64,000 nucleotides of DNA from Lasioglossum baleicum (Eukaryota > Arthropoda > Insecta > Hymenoptera > Halictidae). The notes under the pieces were generated by a model. That model ran no database searches. It was not told the DNA's origin and saw only the letters and a list, made by a program, of their open reading frames with translations. A program made the translations under genes and the position numbers. Positions 43,805-56,087 of this stretch are shown one piece after another. The DNA lies in contig NC_134948.1 of NCBI RefSeq assembly GCF_051020765.1, positions 2,782,501 to 2,846,500 of the forward strand. The letters run 5' to 3'. Numbering within the stretch: position 1 is the stretch's first letter; every line of letters starts with the position of its first letter.

Positions 43805-46800
43805 GCGGGTTTCCATACATAGAATTATTATACAAGCATCATACATTCATGACTCTCGTCCCCGATTGTTCGCGTTCCCATCTCGGATTTGATGCTCTAT
43901 CAGTCTTGCGTTTCATTTGCGGCCTGCTAATAATATATTTTAATGTATGCTCTGTTTACCATACGTTCATTTTATTATTTCTTTTTTTTTTGTTTTGCGG
44001 GATGCTTAAAACGCGCGATAACGGCTCGAGTTTTCGACGCGTAAAAAATCCGGCGATCTCGCGGAGAGGGATCCGCGCGCGGACGAATCGTGCAAACAAT
44101 TTGCAGGGCGATCCGTTATGCGCGAGAGAACCGACACGAGGCCGCATAATTCACAAGTTTCTCGACGGAGAAGCCCGGGAGAGAGGGGTCACGATGATAA
44201 CTTCATTGCTCTCTCGCGGAATATCATATTCCTTCTCTCTTCTGCCTCCTTCTTTTTCCGCACGCGTTTGCTTTACTTTCGCACCGCCGCTTTGTCACGC
44301 AAATCGGGCCGAAAAATTCATGAGCACCGCATCGGGCAACGATTTTCCGCGCCCCCCTCACGAGTTTTATCAAGATCGCGGTTTCCGTACGCGACTCCTA
44401 TTGTACACGGAACAATACGCGGACATTATATGTCGCTTTGTACCGTCTAATGCAGTCTTACGGTTTTGCATGCTCCGGATTGAACCGCTGCCTGCCCGCC
44501 ATTCAAACTTTCGACGCCTGTGAACTCTCTTTTCTGGAACACGCCTAACCCTAAGCGCTATTGTCATGACAGCACACTTTCAATTGCGGCATTGATAATC
44601 ATACAAATTAACCAGCAAATTCTTTTAGTCCGAAAGTTCACGTTTCAGAATACGTCGAATTCAAAGTCGCATATCTTCGGAGATTTCGATACCTTCTGGA
44701 TGAAAAAAATATCAGCTCCATCCTTGAACATTACGCAATTGAACGCAGCAAATTTCATTAAAAAATCTCTTCCCGTTCCCTCGAAAAAAATTCGCAAAGA
44801 CGCCCGTTGCGAATGAAAACGCAAAAATCGCTGGAACGCGAACACCCGGGATATTTGTCAGCGATCTAAGCTTCCCAGTGACAAAATCGACAAACCTGCG
44901 GACATGGCGGTGCCTGCGGAGCGTGCAGCGCAAAATCCACTCGATATAAACTGTTGAAGAAAGGCGGCGTTTCGAGTTCTGCTAAAACCGCGCTCAAACA
45001 CTCGCAAACGTTGGCGGTCGGAGCCCGAACACAAATCGGAATCACAGTTGAAATCTGGCTTAGCGTGTAACGAATAATAATCGCCGATTGTAAGTTGTTG
45101 GTCCGTTAGAAAACGCGGAACGGCATTGTTTAAGCCCGTTGGTGAAAAAAAGAAAAAAAAAACGAATGCGAGCCTCCACGCGAAAATCCGGGACTTGCGT
45201 CACCGATAAACTTTCATATGTTCCTAATCCCAACAGCACATAATTCCCGAGCACCGGCTAAAATTAAAGTGAAACTGATGCGGAAGATCTGGTTGGTCTC
45301 CCCAGGTACCTCGGGAAGAAAAAATTCCCAGCTCCAGGCTCGTTTCGCATTGATTAATTAGCGCTTCCGCAAGCTTTGTGCCACCACCGTTGGAATTTCA
45401 TATATCCTCGCGCATATGAATCGTCCGAGAGGCAAGTGTATTTTGTTTCGAGTCGACATCTTCCAATCGCGCGTTTATCGCTCTCTCGGGCGTCGCGCCC
45501 CGCCGGAAGAACATTGATCGCGATTATTATTAAACGAACAGTGTCCAATTTCCATCGAACGCTTCACTTTTCCTGCACGTTTTCCCACGTTTCCGCCGGT
45601 ATTTCTCGGAACTTTTAACAATCCAACTGGAACGCGGTAACGCGGTTTCAAAACAATTCGTCGGAATTAAAAATATCGAGACAAAGGGGAACCCTCGAGC
45701 AAGGAATGATGGGAACACGATAAGGATAAACGAAATTATAAAAAGAACCTTTCGTTCTTTCACTCTGTGGTTCCCTTTCTCTCTTCCTCTCCGTTTTTCT
45801 TGCACCGTTGCCTTTCGAGCTATGCTCGTTTGAAAAAACAATGAGTTTCACTCATTAAGAACCGCGGTCCTGTAAGTTAGTTTGCTTAATCGAGGTCCAC
45901 AGTTCCGTAATGCAGCGGAAACATCTACGGCAAAGATGGCCGTTCATTCTTAATACTTCGTCTCGACTGCTGTAATTGAAGGGGCTGGACTTATCTGGCT
46001 TAGGGTACAGTGTTCCATTCTTTTAGAAAATATTTTGAGATCAGGCTTCGATATACATTCTTCTTCAAGTATTGGCGAGGTGCGCAAATTTTTTGGTACA
46101 GGAAGAATCAAAATTGAGCTGCCACAGGCGATTAAACAAAGAGGGGTCCACATATTTGACTTCGTATCGCATCTAATTTCGAAAATTGCCAAAGTTTAAC
46201 CAAATCTCGATGAGGAAACACGAGCATTGTTAATAAATGACGCAAATGCGAGGCTCCGGGTCACGAAGCGACAGGAGGATAAGGCTATCGATTAGACTCG
46301 CTAATATTCCAACTACCCGCGCGATGAAATATTTAATATCTCACCGAACATTTCAGTACTGCGACTATCAAGACCAAATACACACAGAGGAAACTACCAA
46401 TTTCCACAAAACACCAAGAAATATAAATACCGAATACAAAGAAAAACACCCGGGACCCCCACTCTCCTGTCCCACCGTTTTATTAGAATCCGAGGAAACC
46501 GCTCGAACGCGTGCTCCGAAAATACAGGATCGAAAGGAGTATTTTCGCAGTCGATTTTTTAACGGCTCCAGAATCCACGTATTTGCTTAAACGCCGTTAT
46601 AGCGTCGAAAGAAGACATCCTAGTGAGGGAAAAAAAATGGAAAAGAAAAAACCGGGATGTGAAATAGCGTGCGCGCGCGCGTGTGTGTGTGTGTCTGTGT
46701 GAGCGTGATACGGGTCGAGCGAGAGAGAATTAGCATTTTAATCGCTTATCCAGCGAGTGACGAGGCGGGTTGTTCGACGGTCCAGTGGCTGCGCGTTCAC

Positions 46801-47279
46801 GGGCCGTCGTCGTCGCCTAAATGCGTACGAGCCGTGAATGTCTTCGGAGCGCGATGACAAAGTCGATATTAGCTGGTCGCACCCCCTCCACACTTCTTCA
46901 GAATCTCCCTCTCCCGCTATCATCGTCTCGAGCAATGCCGGAGACAGTCTAACGAGGCTCCGCTCCTCGTTTGCATACTCATTCGTTCCCTCCTTGTTTT
47001 TAATTCAGCCCGGCCTAGGGCTCGCGCGCGTGCACCGTGTAATCACCTTGTTCTACACGGCGTTACCACCGTCGGTCAGATGAGTTAGAAACTCTTCTGT
47101 CCGGACGGGAACTTCGACGAAGTTAATACACCGGAAGCGTCAAAGGAGGGAGACCGCGAAATTCCGGCGAAAACGCCCGGACTCCGCGGCTAATTTGAAA
47201 AGTTTTTCGCTCCACGCCCTTGGGTGTTCAGAGCGCGGTGATGCTTGAATCCTATCCCACCCTCCGCGGGGTCATCAAT
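43805..47279. other. Unique non-coding DNA
   Basis: CpG-rich unique DNA with a GC/GT tract at 46669-46700. The longest frame, 43849-44523 (224 codons, ATG start), begins with a hydrophobic stretch then turns Arg-rich. It overlaps frames on the other strand and has no family signature, so I do not call it a gene. Confidence 0.45.
46669..46700. repeat. (GC)n-(GT)n compound microsatellite
   Basis: A run of GC dinucleotides passes directly into GT dinucleotides, with one CT interruption. Confidence 0.93.
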
Positions 47280-47284
47280 TGAAA

Positions 47285-48365
47285 GACGGATGTCTAAGTT
47301 AGGAGTCTAAATGGGGTCCGGAGTCCCAAGCCAGGAATGAAAATGAATGGGATCCGCAGAGTCCAAGAACGAATTCACACAGTCCAACCTCGGGAGTCTA
47401 AATGAGGTTCAGAGTCCCAAGCCAGGAATGAAAAGGAATGGGATCCGCAGAGTCCAAGAACGAATTCACACAGTCCAACCTCAGAAGTCTAAATGAGGTT
47501 CAGAGTCCCAAGCCAAGAATGAAAATGAATGGGATCCGCAGAGTCCAAGAACGAATGCACACAGTTCAACCTCAGAAATCTAAGTAGGGTCCGGAATCCC
47601 AAGCCAGGAATGAAAATGAATGGGATCTACAAAGTCCAAGAACGAATGCACACAGTCCAACCTCAGGAGTCTAAATGAGGTTCAGAGTCCCAAGCCAGGA
47701 ATGAAAAGGAATGGGATCCGCAGAGTCCAAGAACGAATGCACACAGTCCAACCTCAGAAATCTTAGTGGGGTCCGGAATCCCAAGCCAGGAATGAAAATG
47801 AATGGGATCTACAAAGTCCAAGAACGAATGCACACAGTCCAACCTCAGGAGTCTAAATGAGGTTCAGAGTCCCAAGCCAGGAATGAAAATGAATGGGATC
47901 CGCAGAGTCCAAGAACGAATGCACACAGTCCAACCTCCGGAGTTTAAATGAGGTTCAGAGTCCCAAGCCAGGAATGAAAAGGAATGGGATCCGCAGAGTC
48001 CAAGAACGAATGCACACAGTCCAACCTCAGAAATCTTAGTGGGGTCCGGAATCCCAAGCCAGGAATGAAAATGAATGGGATCTACAAAGTCCAAGAACGA
48101 ATGCACACAGTCCAACCTCAGGAGTCTAAATGAGGTTCAGAGTCCCAAGCCAGGAATGAAAATGAATGGGATCCGCAGAGTCCAAGAACGAATGCACACA
48201 GTCCAACCTCAGAAATCTAAGTAGGGTCCGGAATCCCAAGCCAGGAATGAAAATGAATGGGATCCACAGAGTCCAAGAATGAATTGACACAGTTCAACTT
48301 CAGGAGTCTAAGAGGGGTCGGGAGTCCCAAGCCAGGAATGAAAATGAACAGGGTCCACAGAGCCA
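47285..48365. repeat. 91-bp higher-order tandem repeat
   Basis: About twelve units of 91 bp carry CCCAAGCCAGGAATGAAAA, GAATGGGATCCGCAGAGTCC and AAGAACGAATGCACACAGTC. CCAAG of the first three units lies at 47326, 47417 and 47508. Two unit types alternate: A has AAATGAGGTTCAGAGTCCC, B has AAGTAGGGTCCGGAATCCC or AGTGGGGTCCGGAATCCC. The order in the middle is A B A A B A B, so amplification occurred in blocks of two and three units. The minus frame 47864-48115 is a by-product. Confidence 0.95.
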
Positions 48366-49681
48366 GATTCCACGTATCTGCGCTTGTACAGGGTCGGCTA
48401 AAAATGTAGACTACGTGTCCGAATAATTGAAAAACTGTAGCACCCGGCTTACTCGATCAGGCGTGCTCGTCGAGCGCCACGGATCTCATTAATTCTCATC
48501 AACGGCGAATCGAGGGTTCTCGCGTCGACCAAGAAAAGAAGGCGGGTAAGAGTCGCGGGGCTGTCGGTGCGAGGTGGGCGTACGTAGGAGGGGAGCTGGG
48601 AAAATTCAGCGGCGCTTTCCCATTAGTTGGTTTGATGAGAAATCAACCGAAGGAAATCAAAATCGAGCCAAGAAGACGGCGCGGGTCGGCGAATCAGACC
48701 GATTTGCGAGAGCGTGTAGCCCTTTCCCCTGTCCCATCTCGTTTCCGTCGGGACGAGCTAAGATTCGATTCTGATTATTCGATTGCCGAGGTGTTTTAGT
48801 ATGCCATCGCAGAAGAGGGATTTCTAGAATTCGAGTTGTCTGGTGATTTTCCAAAAAGAAAAAATAGAGGTATATACAGGGAACACGCTGGAGACATTAG
48901 AAGCCGAGGAATAACGGGGGACAGGATGGAGGTACACAGAAATAAATTGTGGGATCAACTCCATCGCGAAGAAATTCGCTTTCGGATCCCGGGGTTTGAC
49001 TGGCTGCCGAAAGAAGAAGGAAATATAAGAAAAATTCAATACCCCATCCCGCCCGTATTTTGTACAAACACGGCCCCCTCCTCTCTCCGGGTCCCTGGCA
49101 ACCGGCTGAATTCATCCTCTCAGCCCCCGCAGATCGCGCTCAGCCACTCACCGGGGGCCAAAGAATCAGACATCGGCATGTGTGGGACGACCGATCGGCA
49201 GATTTATTATTTGCGGACGATTTGTCATTTGCGCGTCGCCTTCGAGTGGTCCTTTGTGTGCTTTTAGGATCGAGATATCGACGCCTCGCCTCGAACCCGG
49301 TGTGTGTTCGAGGTATTGCTTTCATCGAGAAGCAAAAACGTTCTCTCTCGGCGGAGAGCGAGAACGAATTTCTCGCGATACACGCTTGAATTCCAAGCGG
49401 ATGGAAACGTGCATCGGGAACCGGCGATTTTATTCCCAGAGAACAGCTAAACTGTCTACGGGATAAATGTTTACGGAACAATTCGAACCTGCGCGAAATA
49501 GTTTGGCAGCCCCTTCTCGTTTCTATTATTACATTAGTCGCCACAGTGATGTCATAACAGTTCAAGATGTTGTACGTCTAGTCAATAGCTACGCTGTGCT
49601 CTCGCGACTGGAACCTCCGACACGCCTAGGACAACCTTACTGGTAAAAGACAGAGCTCACGCATTCCAGCGTTCAACACAG
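48366..49681. other. Unique non-coding DNA
   Basis: Many overlapping frames on both strands (48836-49267, 49060-49389, minus 49140-49565) have no domain. No gene is supported. Confidence 0.45.
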
Positions 49682-49978
49682 ATGGCTGCTAATGGCTTAC
49701 CGCTGTACGTCACCGTTTCCTTGACAACTAAGAGAGCGGCGGAAGCTGACATACTTGCGTACTTGGTCAGTGCCGAGCTACGAAATCGTGGCTCCAAGAT
49801 TCCTCAATTTGAGGAGTTCAGAGATTCCGTTCGCGTTGCCCTCGCAATGCGAAAATATAAGGCCCAAAGGGCCACAATGAAGATTACGAATAGAACAAAA
49901 ATGGAGTCCCGAATTTCTGGGACCTCGGTGTACCGCGTGGATCGGGCTCAAGTGAAGCGAGCGCAACAAATCATGTGA
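49682..49978 (+). CDS. Possible small protein, 98 aa, unknown
   Basis: I do not recognise this protein. The frame opens with ATG (AACACAG|ATGGCTGCTAATG) and ends at TGA 49976-49978. It stands out because its composition is balanced and protein-like: a likely helical stretch (AAEADILAYLVSAELRNR), then Lys/Arg-rich residues ending RVDRAQVKRAQQIM. No membrane segment, signal peptide or zinc-binding pattern is seen. A minus-strand frame (49778-49969) overlaps part of it, so chance is a real alternative. There is no visible neighbouring gene, polyadenylation signal or TATA box. It could be a single-exon small gene, a transposon fragment or noise. Confidence 0.25.
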   Translation: MAANGLPLYVTVSLTTKRAAEADILAYLVSAELRNRGSKIPQFEEFRDSVRVALAMRKYKAQRATMKITNRTKMESRISGTSVYRVDRAQVKRAQQIM

Positions 49979-52900
49979 CTCGTGAAATCTTGATGGAGCC
50001 GCGCAGGAAAGTGAATGAAGAGGCCGACAATGGAGGGTTTAGCGGAGCCGGTTAGACAGAGGCATACTGCATCACGAGCCAGAGAGCCACGGATATGTGT
50101 CATGGGACACCGTGTGTCAGTTTTAATTAGTGCCCACCGGCATCGATGTCAGGAAGCCATCAAACACGGGCCACTGGCACGTTGCGGTCGTTAATAAAAT
50201 TCCACTAGCCACCGGCATCGACCATTTGCTCAGACGTAAAACCCCGGTACAACCGTCGCGTCAGGCCGGCGCATTATTCACGTTCAATCTTAGATTACTC
50301 GAGAACTAGGCGCAATGTTAAAATCCTCCCACCCGCGTTCCACGGGATTTACGCGGACTGGAACATAATCGCTGATTCGCGAACGACATCCAGCTTCGAA
50401 TTTCGCGATTCCCGAACCGAATGCGCACAAGGTGCTACTGAAAATTCCGGTGGGCTGATATCAACAGCGAAGCGGCGGCCAGGAGCGGTAATCAATTTCC
50501 TGAACGTCCACGGACCATCGTCACGTAAAAAGCCGATAAGGGCGGCTCCGACGCGAACTTTCGCATACGTTAGAACGCCACGCATCGATAACGAAGCGAT
50601 ATGGGCTGCGGCCGCATGCGGGTCGCGCACACAACGTTCCATTTCGATCGCTCAAACTATGCGTGAATTTTGATCTAGCTCTTTGAAAGACTCTCGGAAC
50701 GCTGCGCAAATAAAAGCCTGACTTGCAAACGAGGCGACCGGCCTAACCTCCGCCGCTTTAACCCGAGCGCATCATCGCCAAGTAATCTTTTCGATGCAGC
50801 GGCCGATAAGCCGCTCGTTCTAATTTCTAACCGGAACGACGTCCGAACTGCGCGACACGTTTTTGTATATTAAAAATCGTTGTCCCGTGCGCGTGCGAAG
50901 CTGCATCAATCGGTCCGCTTTTATGGAGGCTGTACGAAAAAAAAAAAAAACCAAAACAAATAACGTCACTTTGCCGGGACACCGGGGCCGGTCGAACGGT
51001 TTTAAAACGCCGCGGACCATGTTCGGATAGTCAGCCAACAATTTTCCAATTTCGCATTTGTTCGGCGATTCGCGCGCAGGTCCGCAGGTAACGGATGCCA
51101 GTCGTAACTTCGAGCTGGGGTTACGGAATCATCGGAATAATTCGATTACAAAGCCCAGCCAGACAGGACTCGAAAGCATTTTACGACGACAATTCATCGT
51201 TCACAGCCCGGGGGGGAAGGGAAAACGAAAAAATCGATACCGAACAATTCGGCCGGCCATTTCGAGATCTCGCGAAATCGCGACTGGGACTCCGCGCTTT
51301 CGAGGCGGCCGCGAGATAATCGGCAACGAAATTCGGTATGCACCCGCGAATACGGCGAATCACGCGATTATAATTTCGGGTACGTCATTCCTGATGTTTG
51401 TGAACGTTCGCCTGCGCGTGATGGAATCAAGGCGAAATCTCCCTCTGTCTGTCTTTCTCTCTCGCTCCCGCTCGGGCGAGCGTATGCGGTCGAGGTCCAT
51501 GCGCCAATCGACATTTATACGAATGCAGGGACGGGATATAAATGAAGCACACTCCGGACTGCAGCGGATTTGGCTCCGAAACGGCCTAGAGAGAACAGTC
51601 GCCCTGTGCCTGAACCTACAGGAGTTATTCTTCGTGGAAACCTACGCGGAAACTGGTTCGAATCGCTCGGGAAAATCTGCGGAGGTGGTCCCGCCGATGC
51701 CTGGGTCCGGGGAGACCCACGCGGATGAAATGCGTTGCCGTGGGACAATTTCCGTTTAAAAAGGCCGGAATAACGAAACGGTGAATTTCGTTAGAATGGC
51801 TAGAATGGAGAATTTTATATTTTTCGTTTGATTAACCTGAAAAATGCGAGAGAATTGGGTTCGTAAATTGTATGAAAATGGCGCAGTGTGTCGTCGATTA
51901 CCGATCAGCAGCGTCGAATAACCGGTTCGGTATCGGGGTGTTCTTTGTGCGTGCGTAGCCCTCATCAGCTCTTAATCAAAAGTGTTGAAGTAACATTCCG
52001 GTTCAAGCTGGACACTTGATTTTTGATTACAGGAACGTGGGGAGAAAGGGTAGCCGGTGACAATAGCCCGGGCGAAAGGGGGGGAGAGAGAGAGGACGCG
52101 ACGTTTCCATGGCATGAATGCTTGGTAATTGCTACTAGAGGGACATCGTGCTTCATGCCAGGGAATCCCTGCATCTCTTCATCCTCTGTCCCCCGGCATC
52201 CTCTCCTCTCTCCGGCACCCCGCTCTCTGCTCCCGCCGGTGTGTTGTGCCCCACCTTGTTCCCGTATTCCTGTCGCGGTGTGCGTCACTGTCTCTCTCTC
52301 CCTTTCTCATCGACAAAATTGGCCCCGAAGCTCCGGATGGGTGCATTACCAATGCATCGCTGCGCATCCGTCGATTGAACTTTTTGATGCAGCCTCGAAA
52401 CCAGCCACGTCCCCCATCGTCGTTCAGCATTTATATCGATGAATACGATGCTCTGCCCCGTGCGCCAACGTGCACTGACTCGTGTCAATCGCGTTGCATT
52501 GATCTTTCCCACCCCCGCCCCGGCCCCGCCGCGCTCCCTCGCGTACCGGTGGCCCTTTTTTCCGGCGGACCCGATGACCGGCGCAATTTTTCGGGCTAGG
52601 AGGCCGTTTCTTTTATTCCCTCGGATAATAAAAAGCCGAAAACGTCGATCGCTTTAAGCGCTCGCGCGAAATGGCACCTCTTCTCTCGACAATGGCGGCC
52701 AGTAAAAAATTGTCACACACCCGCGCGGATTATCGCTCCGGAACACCGTGTCCTCGAAAGACAACCATCGTTGTCGCAATTTCTGGATTGTGGACTCTGG
52801 TACAGGGGCGAGACGCTGTGTTCCAAGGTACGCCGACAATGCGACCCGTTATCACGTTGAAAGACGCGGAATCACGCGCGCCGCGCGAATCGGGTCGCGC

Positions 52901-53237
52901 GAATCTGGTCATTTCCGAGAATCGTCCCTTTCAGCGGCTGCTCGGGGCTCGCGTCGCGATCGATGCCGCGGCCATTCAAACGCAATATCGAGCACGAAGA
53001 TAGGCGGCCCGCTGCCGTCTGCATTCACCCGGCGCATTTATCAACCGGCCGGCATCATTACCCACCGCGCGTATTCAACGAAGTTAGGCGCGCCACGGCG
53101 TCTGCGACTGCCATGCCAGCCCGCTGAATGTGATTTCGACAAGCGCCGAAAGCGCCGTAACCACCGGACCCAGCCAATTTTTATGGAGTCGCACGAACCA
53201 CGTCGATTTTTCGCCGGTAATTAACGCGGCGTGCGTT
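49979..53237. other. Unique CpG-rich non-coding DNA
   Basis: A CpG-rich block. The largest frame (51058-51759, 233 codons) starts with TTG and is Arg/Ser-rich. Frames at 52023-52599 and 52671-53224 overlap each other in several phases on both strands, as expected of GC-rich DNA with few stops. No gene is supported. Confidence 0.45.
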
Positions 53238-53310
53238 CTCCCCGTAACTGTGAAAGCTTCGGGTCTGCGGACGCACAGTTATAAAGATACTACATTCTTT
53301 GCAGTCTTCC
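53238..53310 (+). repeat. Hairpin-bearing direct repeat, copy 1
   Basis: CTCCCCGTAACTGTGAAAGC followed by TTCGGGTCTGCGGACGCACA and GTTATA. The words AACTGTG and CACAGTT pair across a 21-base loop. About 46 bp are identical to 53577-53622; after a diverged spacer, CATTCTTTGCAGTCTTCC is again identical. Confidence 0.9.
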
Positions 53311-53576
53311 GTACCGAAACCCTGTTCTGCGAGTGCCGTGTTATATTAGGTTATCCTAAAAGCTTCTTTCACTACGCGCACGTTCCATATTGTTAAATAA
53401 CATCAGCATACGCAAACAACACAATCTTCTGTTCGTTATTATGTTTCATCATTCCTCAAGCTTCCCCTTTCTTAATCATACCATTGGTTTGCTTAAAAAC
53501 TACTCTGAATTTCCACTTAGCACATTAATCGAGAACGAAACGAACTTTTGGAACAACCTAATAGATAGACACGCTC

Positions 53577-53652
53577 CTCCCCGTAACTGTGAAAGCTTCG
53601 GGTCTGCGGACGCACAGTTATAGGGGAGGTTCCGCATTCTTTGCAGTCTTCC
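53577..53652 (+). repeat. Hairpin-bearing direct repeat, copy 2
   Basis: The second copy of the 46-bp sequence lies 339 bp downstream of the first. The following spacer differs (GGGGAGGTTCCG in place of AAGATACTA) and is 3 bp longer. The shared CATTCTTTGCAGTCTTCC then resumes at 53635. The frame 53390-53623 ends within it and is not a gene. Confidence 0.9.
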
Positions 53653-54292
53653 TACATTCGAAAGATTGTCCAGGTCGACGAGAGGGGTCAGCTTAGAGGA
53701 GAGGGTATGAAAATGACATGCAGGTCTCGAGTTTGACGGCGTATCGATCAGCCTGACGTCTCGGAGCATCACCTGGCGGCAAGATTTCGTCTTGATCGCA
53801 CGTGTCGGCGTCTTAAACGCTGGTCCGTGTTACAGCGTTCGGAACGATGTCTCCTAATTGTCCTATTATCGTTCCTTACAGGGTGGATTCGACTGGTCGA
53901 ATGTCAGGGAAAGGGGGGATGGTTTCAGGCAGAGAGAGAGCCCGAGATCTATTGGAAGTACAGCGACGCGCGTAACTATCACAGTGTGGCGTCGCATTAA
54001 GTAGCTGCACGCGGCCCGCCAATAAATCTTCCCTACGGCAGTGTCGGGTACACGGGCTAGCGCCGGTTCCACACGCTCGCCTTATTGCATATCTGCCGGA
54101 CCGATGAAGTGGCGAAATCTAATTTCGTTCTGGGATCGCCCTCCGATGCCGCGAATATAGACATCCACGGATAGAGTTATGGATGCCTCGTCTCGGGAAT
54201 AATTGTGAAATGAACATGGAAATAGGGTGGGCACCGGGAGCCAACTATCTTGTTTTCTGGGTTATTCGCCAGGATTTATGGGGCCCATCGTA
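53653..54292. other. Unique non-coding DNA
   Basis: No repeat and no convincing frame; the minus frames 53500-53772 and 53866-54072 show no domain. Confidence 0.5.
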
Positions 54293-54614
54293 CAGTAGCC
54301 CGCGAAAGTGATCCTGCACTTCCATCGTGAATACCAACGAAGCTGATTATATCGGTAATGGCGTTCGAAAGGGATCTACGGGCGGCTGGGGTCACGATAG
54401 ACCCGAGCGTCGCCAGCTACAGCCCAGCCTTAGCCTTCCCAACACATTGAAATTCGATTTATTTGGGCACAACTCGAATTTTGGGATTTTTTTACGACCT
54501 GTGTCACTGTGGACCCGGATATAGTCGGAACAGTGGATCCACCAGGATTACAAATTTTTGTATTGTACTTGAATGAATTTTGTTGGGGTGTACGCACACT
54601 TTTGCGAGCCACTG
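54293..54614. mobile_element. Diverged TA-flanked MITE (Tc1/mariner-like), 322 bp
   Basis: TA flanks lie at 54291-54292 and 54615-54616. The ends CAGTAGCCCGCGAAAGTGAT and ACACTTTTGCGAGCCACTG are imperfect inverses and resemble the ends of 14219-14798 (CAGTGGCCCACAAAAGT). The interior has no frame. It looks older and shortened. Confidence 0.75.
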
Positions 54615-55975
54615 TACAAGCCAGAGCCTATACCACGTGCGATCATTGAGGAAAAGTGTTCGGTAGATATTTGTGGACTGAACGGAATTAGGCCAGCAAT
54701 TGTCCCACAGTAGAGTACAAATACAATTTGTGAATTCGAGAAATATTACTGTACAAGAATTCGGGTCACAGTGGACCCAAGATAAGATCACACGGTAGAA
54801 AAATGAATTCTCTTTCTACAACTGTGTGGTCTGTGATTTAGGCGGTTAGAGATGAATGACTGTGCAGCTATCTTTTCCAAGAAACGATTTTTTTTTTCTT
54901 TGCTGGTGGACGTGGCGCGTAAGTGGAACGAAATTATCCACGAACGATAGCTGTACGGTGTGCCGTTATCGAATTCGCTGTTTTGACGTGACCGTGGGTT
55001 GATAAAGAACACCTGTTCCGGGCGGAGTAGTTACCGCATGCGTCAAAATACCGACCGGAAAGTCAAACCCACGTGAAACGGCGGCCCTTCGAACACGCTT
55101 GAACTTCCGTCGATCGGGTCGTGCTCGAAATACTTTGCGAATCACCCGCGCCATTTTTCCAATTTAATTTAAACAACCTCATCTCGGCTGTGCGACGACG
55201 ATCCTTGGCAAGAATCAAACTTCGCCGGGGCTATTCTGTTGGGAAAATCCTCTGGCAAGTACCCGCAAGATAAATGTCGTCAACTCCACTGTGTACTGTC
55301 GCTGCAAGTAACAATATCGCGTACGGAAAGTAGCATTGTGCTGTCTTCCGCTGATCCTTAATCCTCATCCTTCCGGGCCGGCATTATTCCAGGCACAGGG
55401 CTGCGATGGTTCGTCTTTGAAAAGATTCAAATACATCACTGACCTCTCTTATACCAGACAATAAAAATTGTTGTTCGCAGTTGCAGTACAGATTCTAACA
55501 TTAGCGTCGTGCAACGATAAAACACTTCACAGATAAGATTAGTGAACGATAAAGTAATTACACTTGAGATAGCGGTCAAGTGGAACAGAATGTTAATAGA
55601 TATTCGGATTGTGTTATCGGTGTTCGTAGATATTCGGAGATTTACAAGAATAGAGCATTCCAAGGAAAACAATGATTATCGTTTGCATAATATGAAAGTC
55701 ATCACCTAGTCGAGAACATTGCCAAGTCATTTTACAATCCCCAAAATACAGACGTATACCCGAGGTACTCGTAAATGTTCTATCTAAATCTAGTTCGTTA
55801 ATTATACAGTCATCAAAGTGTCATTTTAACTAGACAGCATTCAGACTTTGACTACAGAAACCAGCAGAGACAGTCAAAGAAGTAAATCGTGGTAGTGAGG
55901 TTGAGAGAATAATTCTGAAAGCCAGTACCATAGAAAATGTCGTAAAACGCAGCGGCACACAGTGGTCCAATTTTA
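54615..55975. other. Unique non-coding DNA
   Basis: CACTGTGGACCC near 54507-54518 and CACAGTGGACCC near 54767-54778 suggest a decayed repeat pair flanking the MITE end. Otherwise there is no structure. Minus frames 54504-54791 and 54788-55012 are not convincing. Confidence 0.45.
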
Positions 55976-56087
55976 TTTCATTATTTTGAAATAAACAATA
56001 AGTATAAAATACCCAATTACAATTGTAATTGTATTTCATTATTTTAAAATAAACAATAAATATGAAATGCACAATTATAGCCTGTCC
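55968..56087. repeat. 58-bp AT-rich tandem duplication
   Basis: TTTCATTATTTTGAAATAAA at 55976 recurs as TTTCATTATTTTAAAATAAA at 56034, followed in both by CAATAA(G/A)TAT(A/G)AAAT. Each copy is itself weakly palindromic. Confidence 0.8.

Noticed and set aside
43849..44523. 224-codon ATG frame with a hydrophobic N-terminal stretch
   Set aside because: It has no recognisable domain, turns Arg/Ser-rich after the first 50 residues and overlaps frames on both strands in CpG-rich, stop-poor DNA. It looks like chance.
47285..48365. CRISPR-like array
   Set aside because: The units are contiguous 91-bp repeats with no unique spacers, and the host is a eukaryote.
51058..51759. 233-codon plus-strand frame
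   Set aside because: It starts at TTG, is Arg/Ser-rich and overlaps other-phase frames. Long frames are expected in this GC-rich block.
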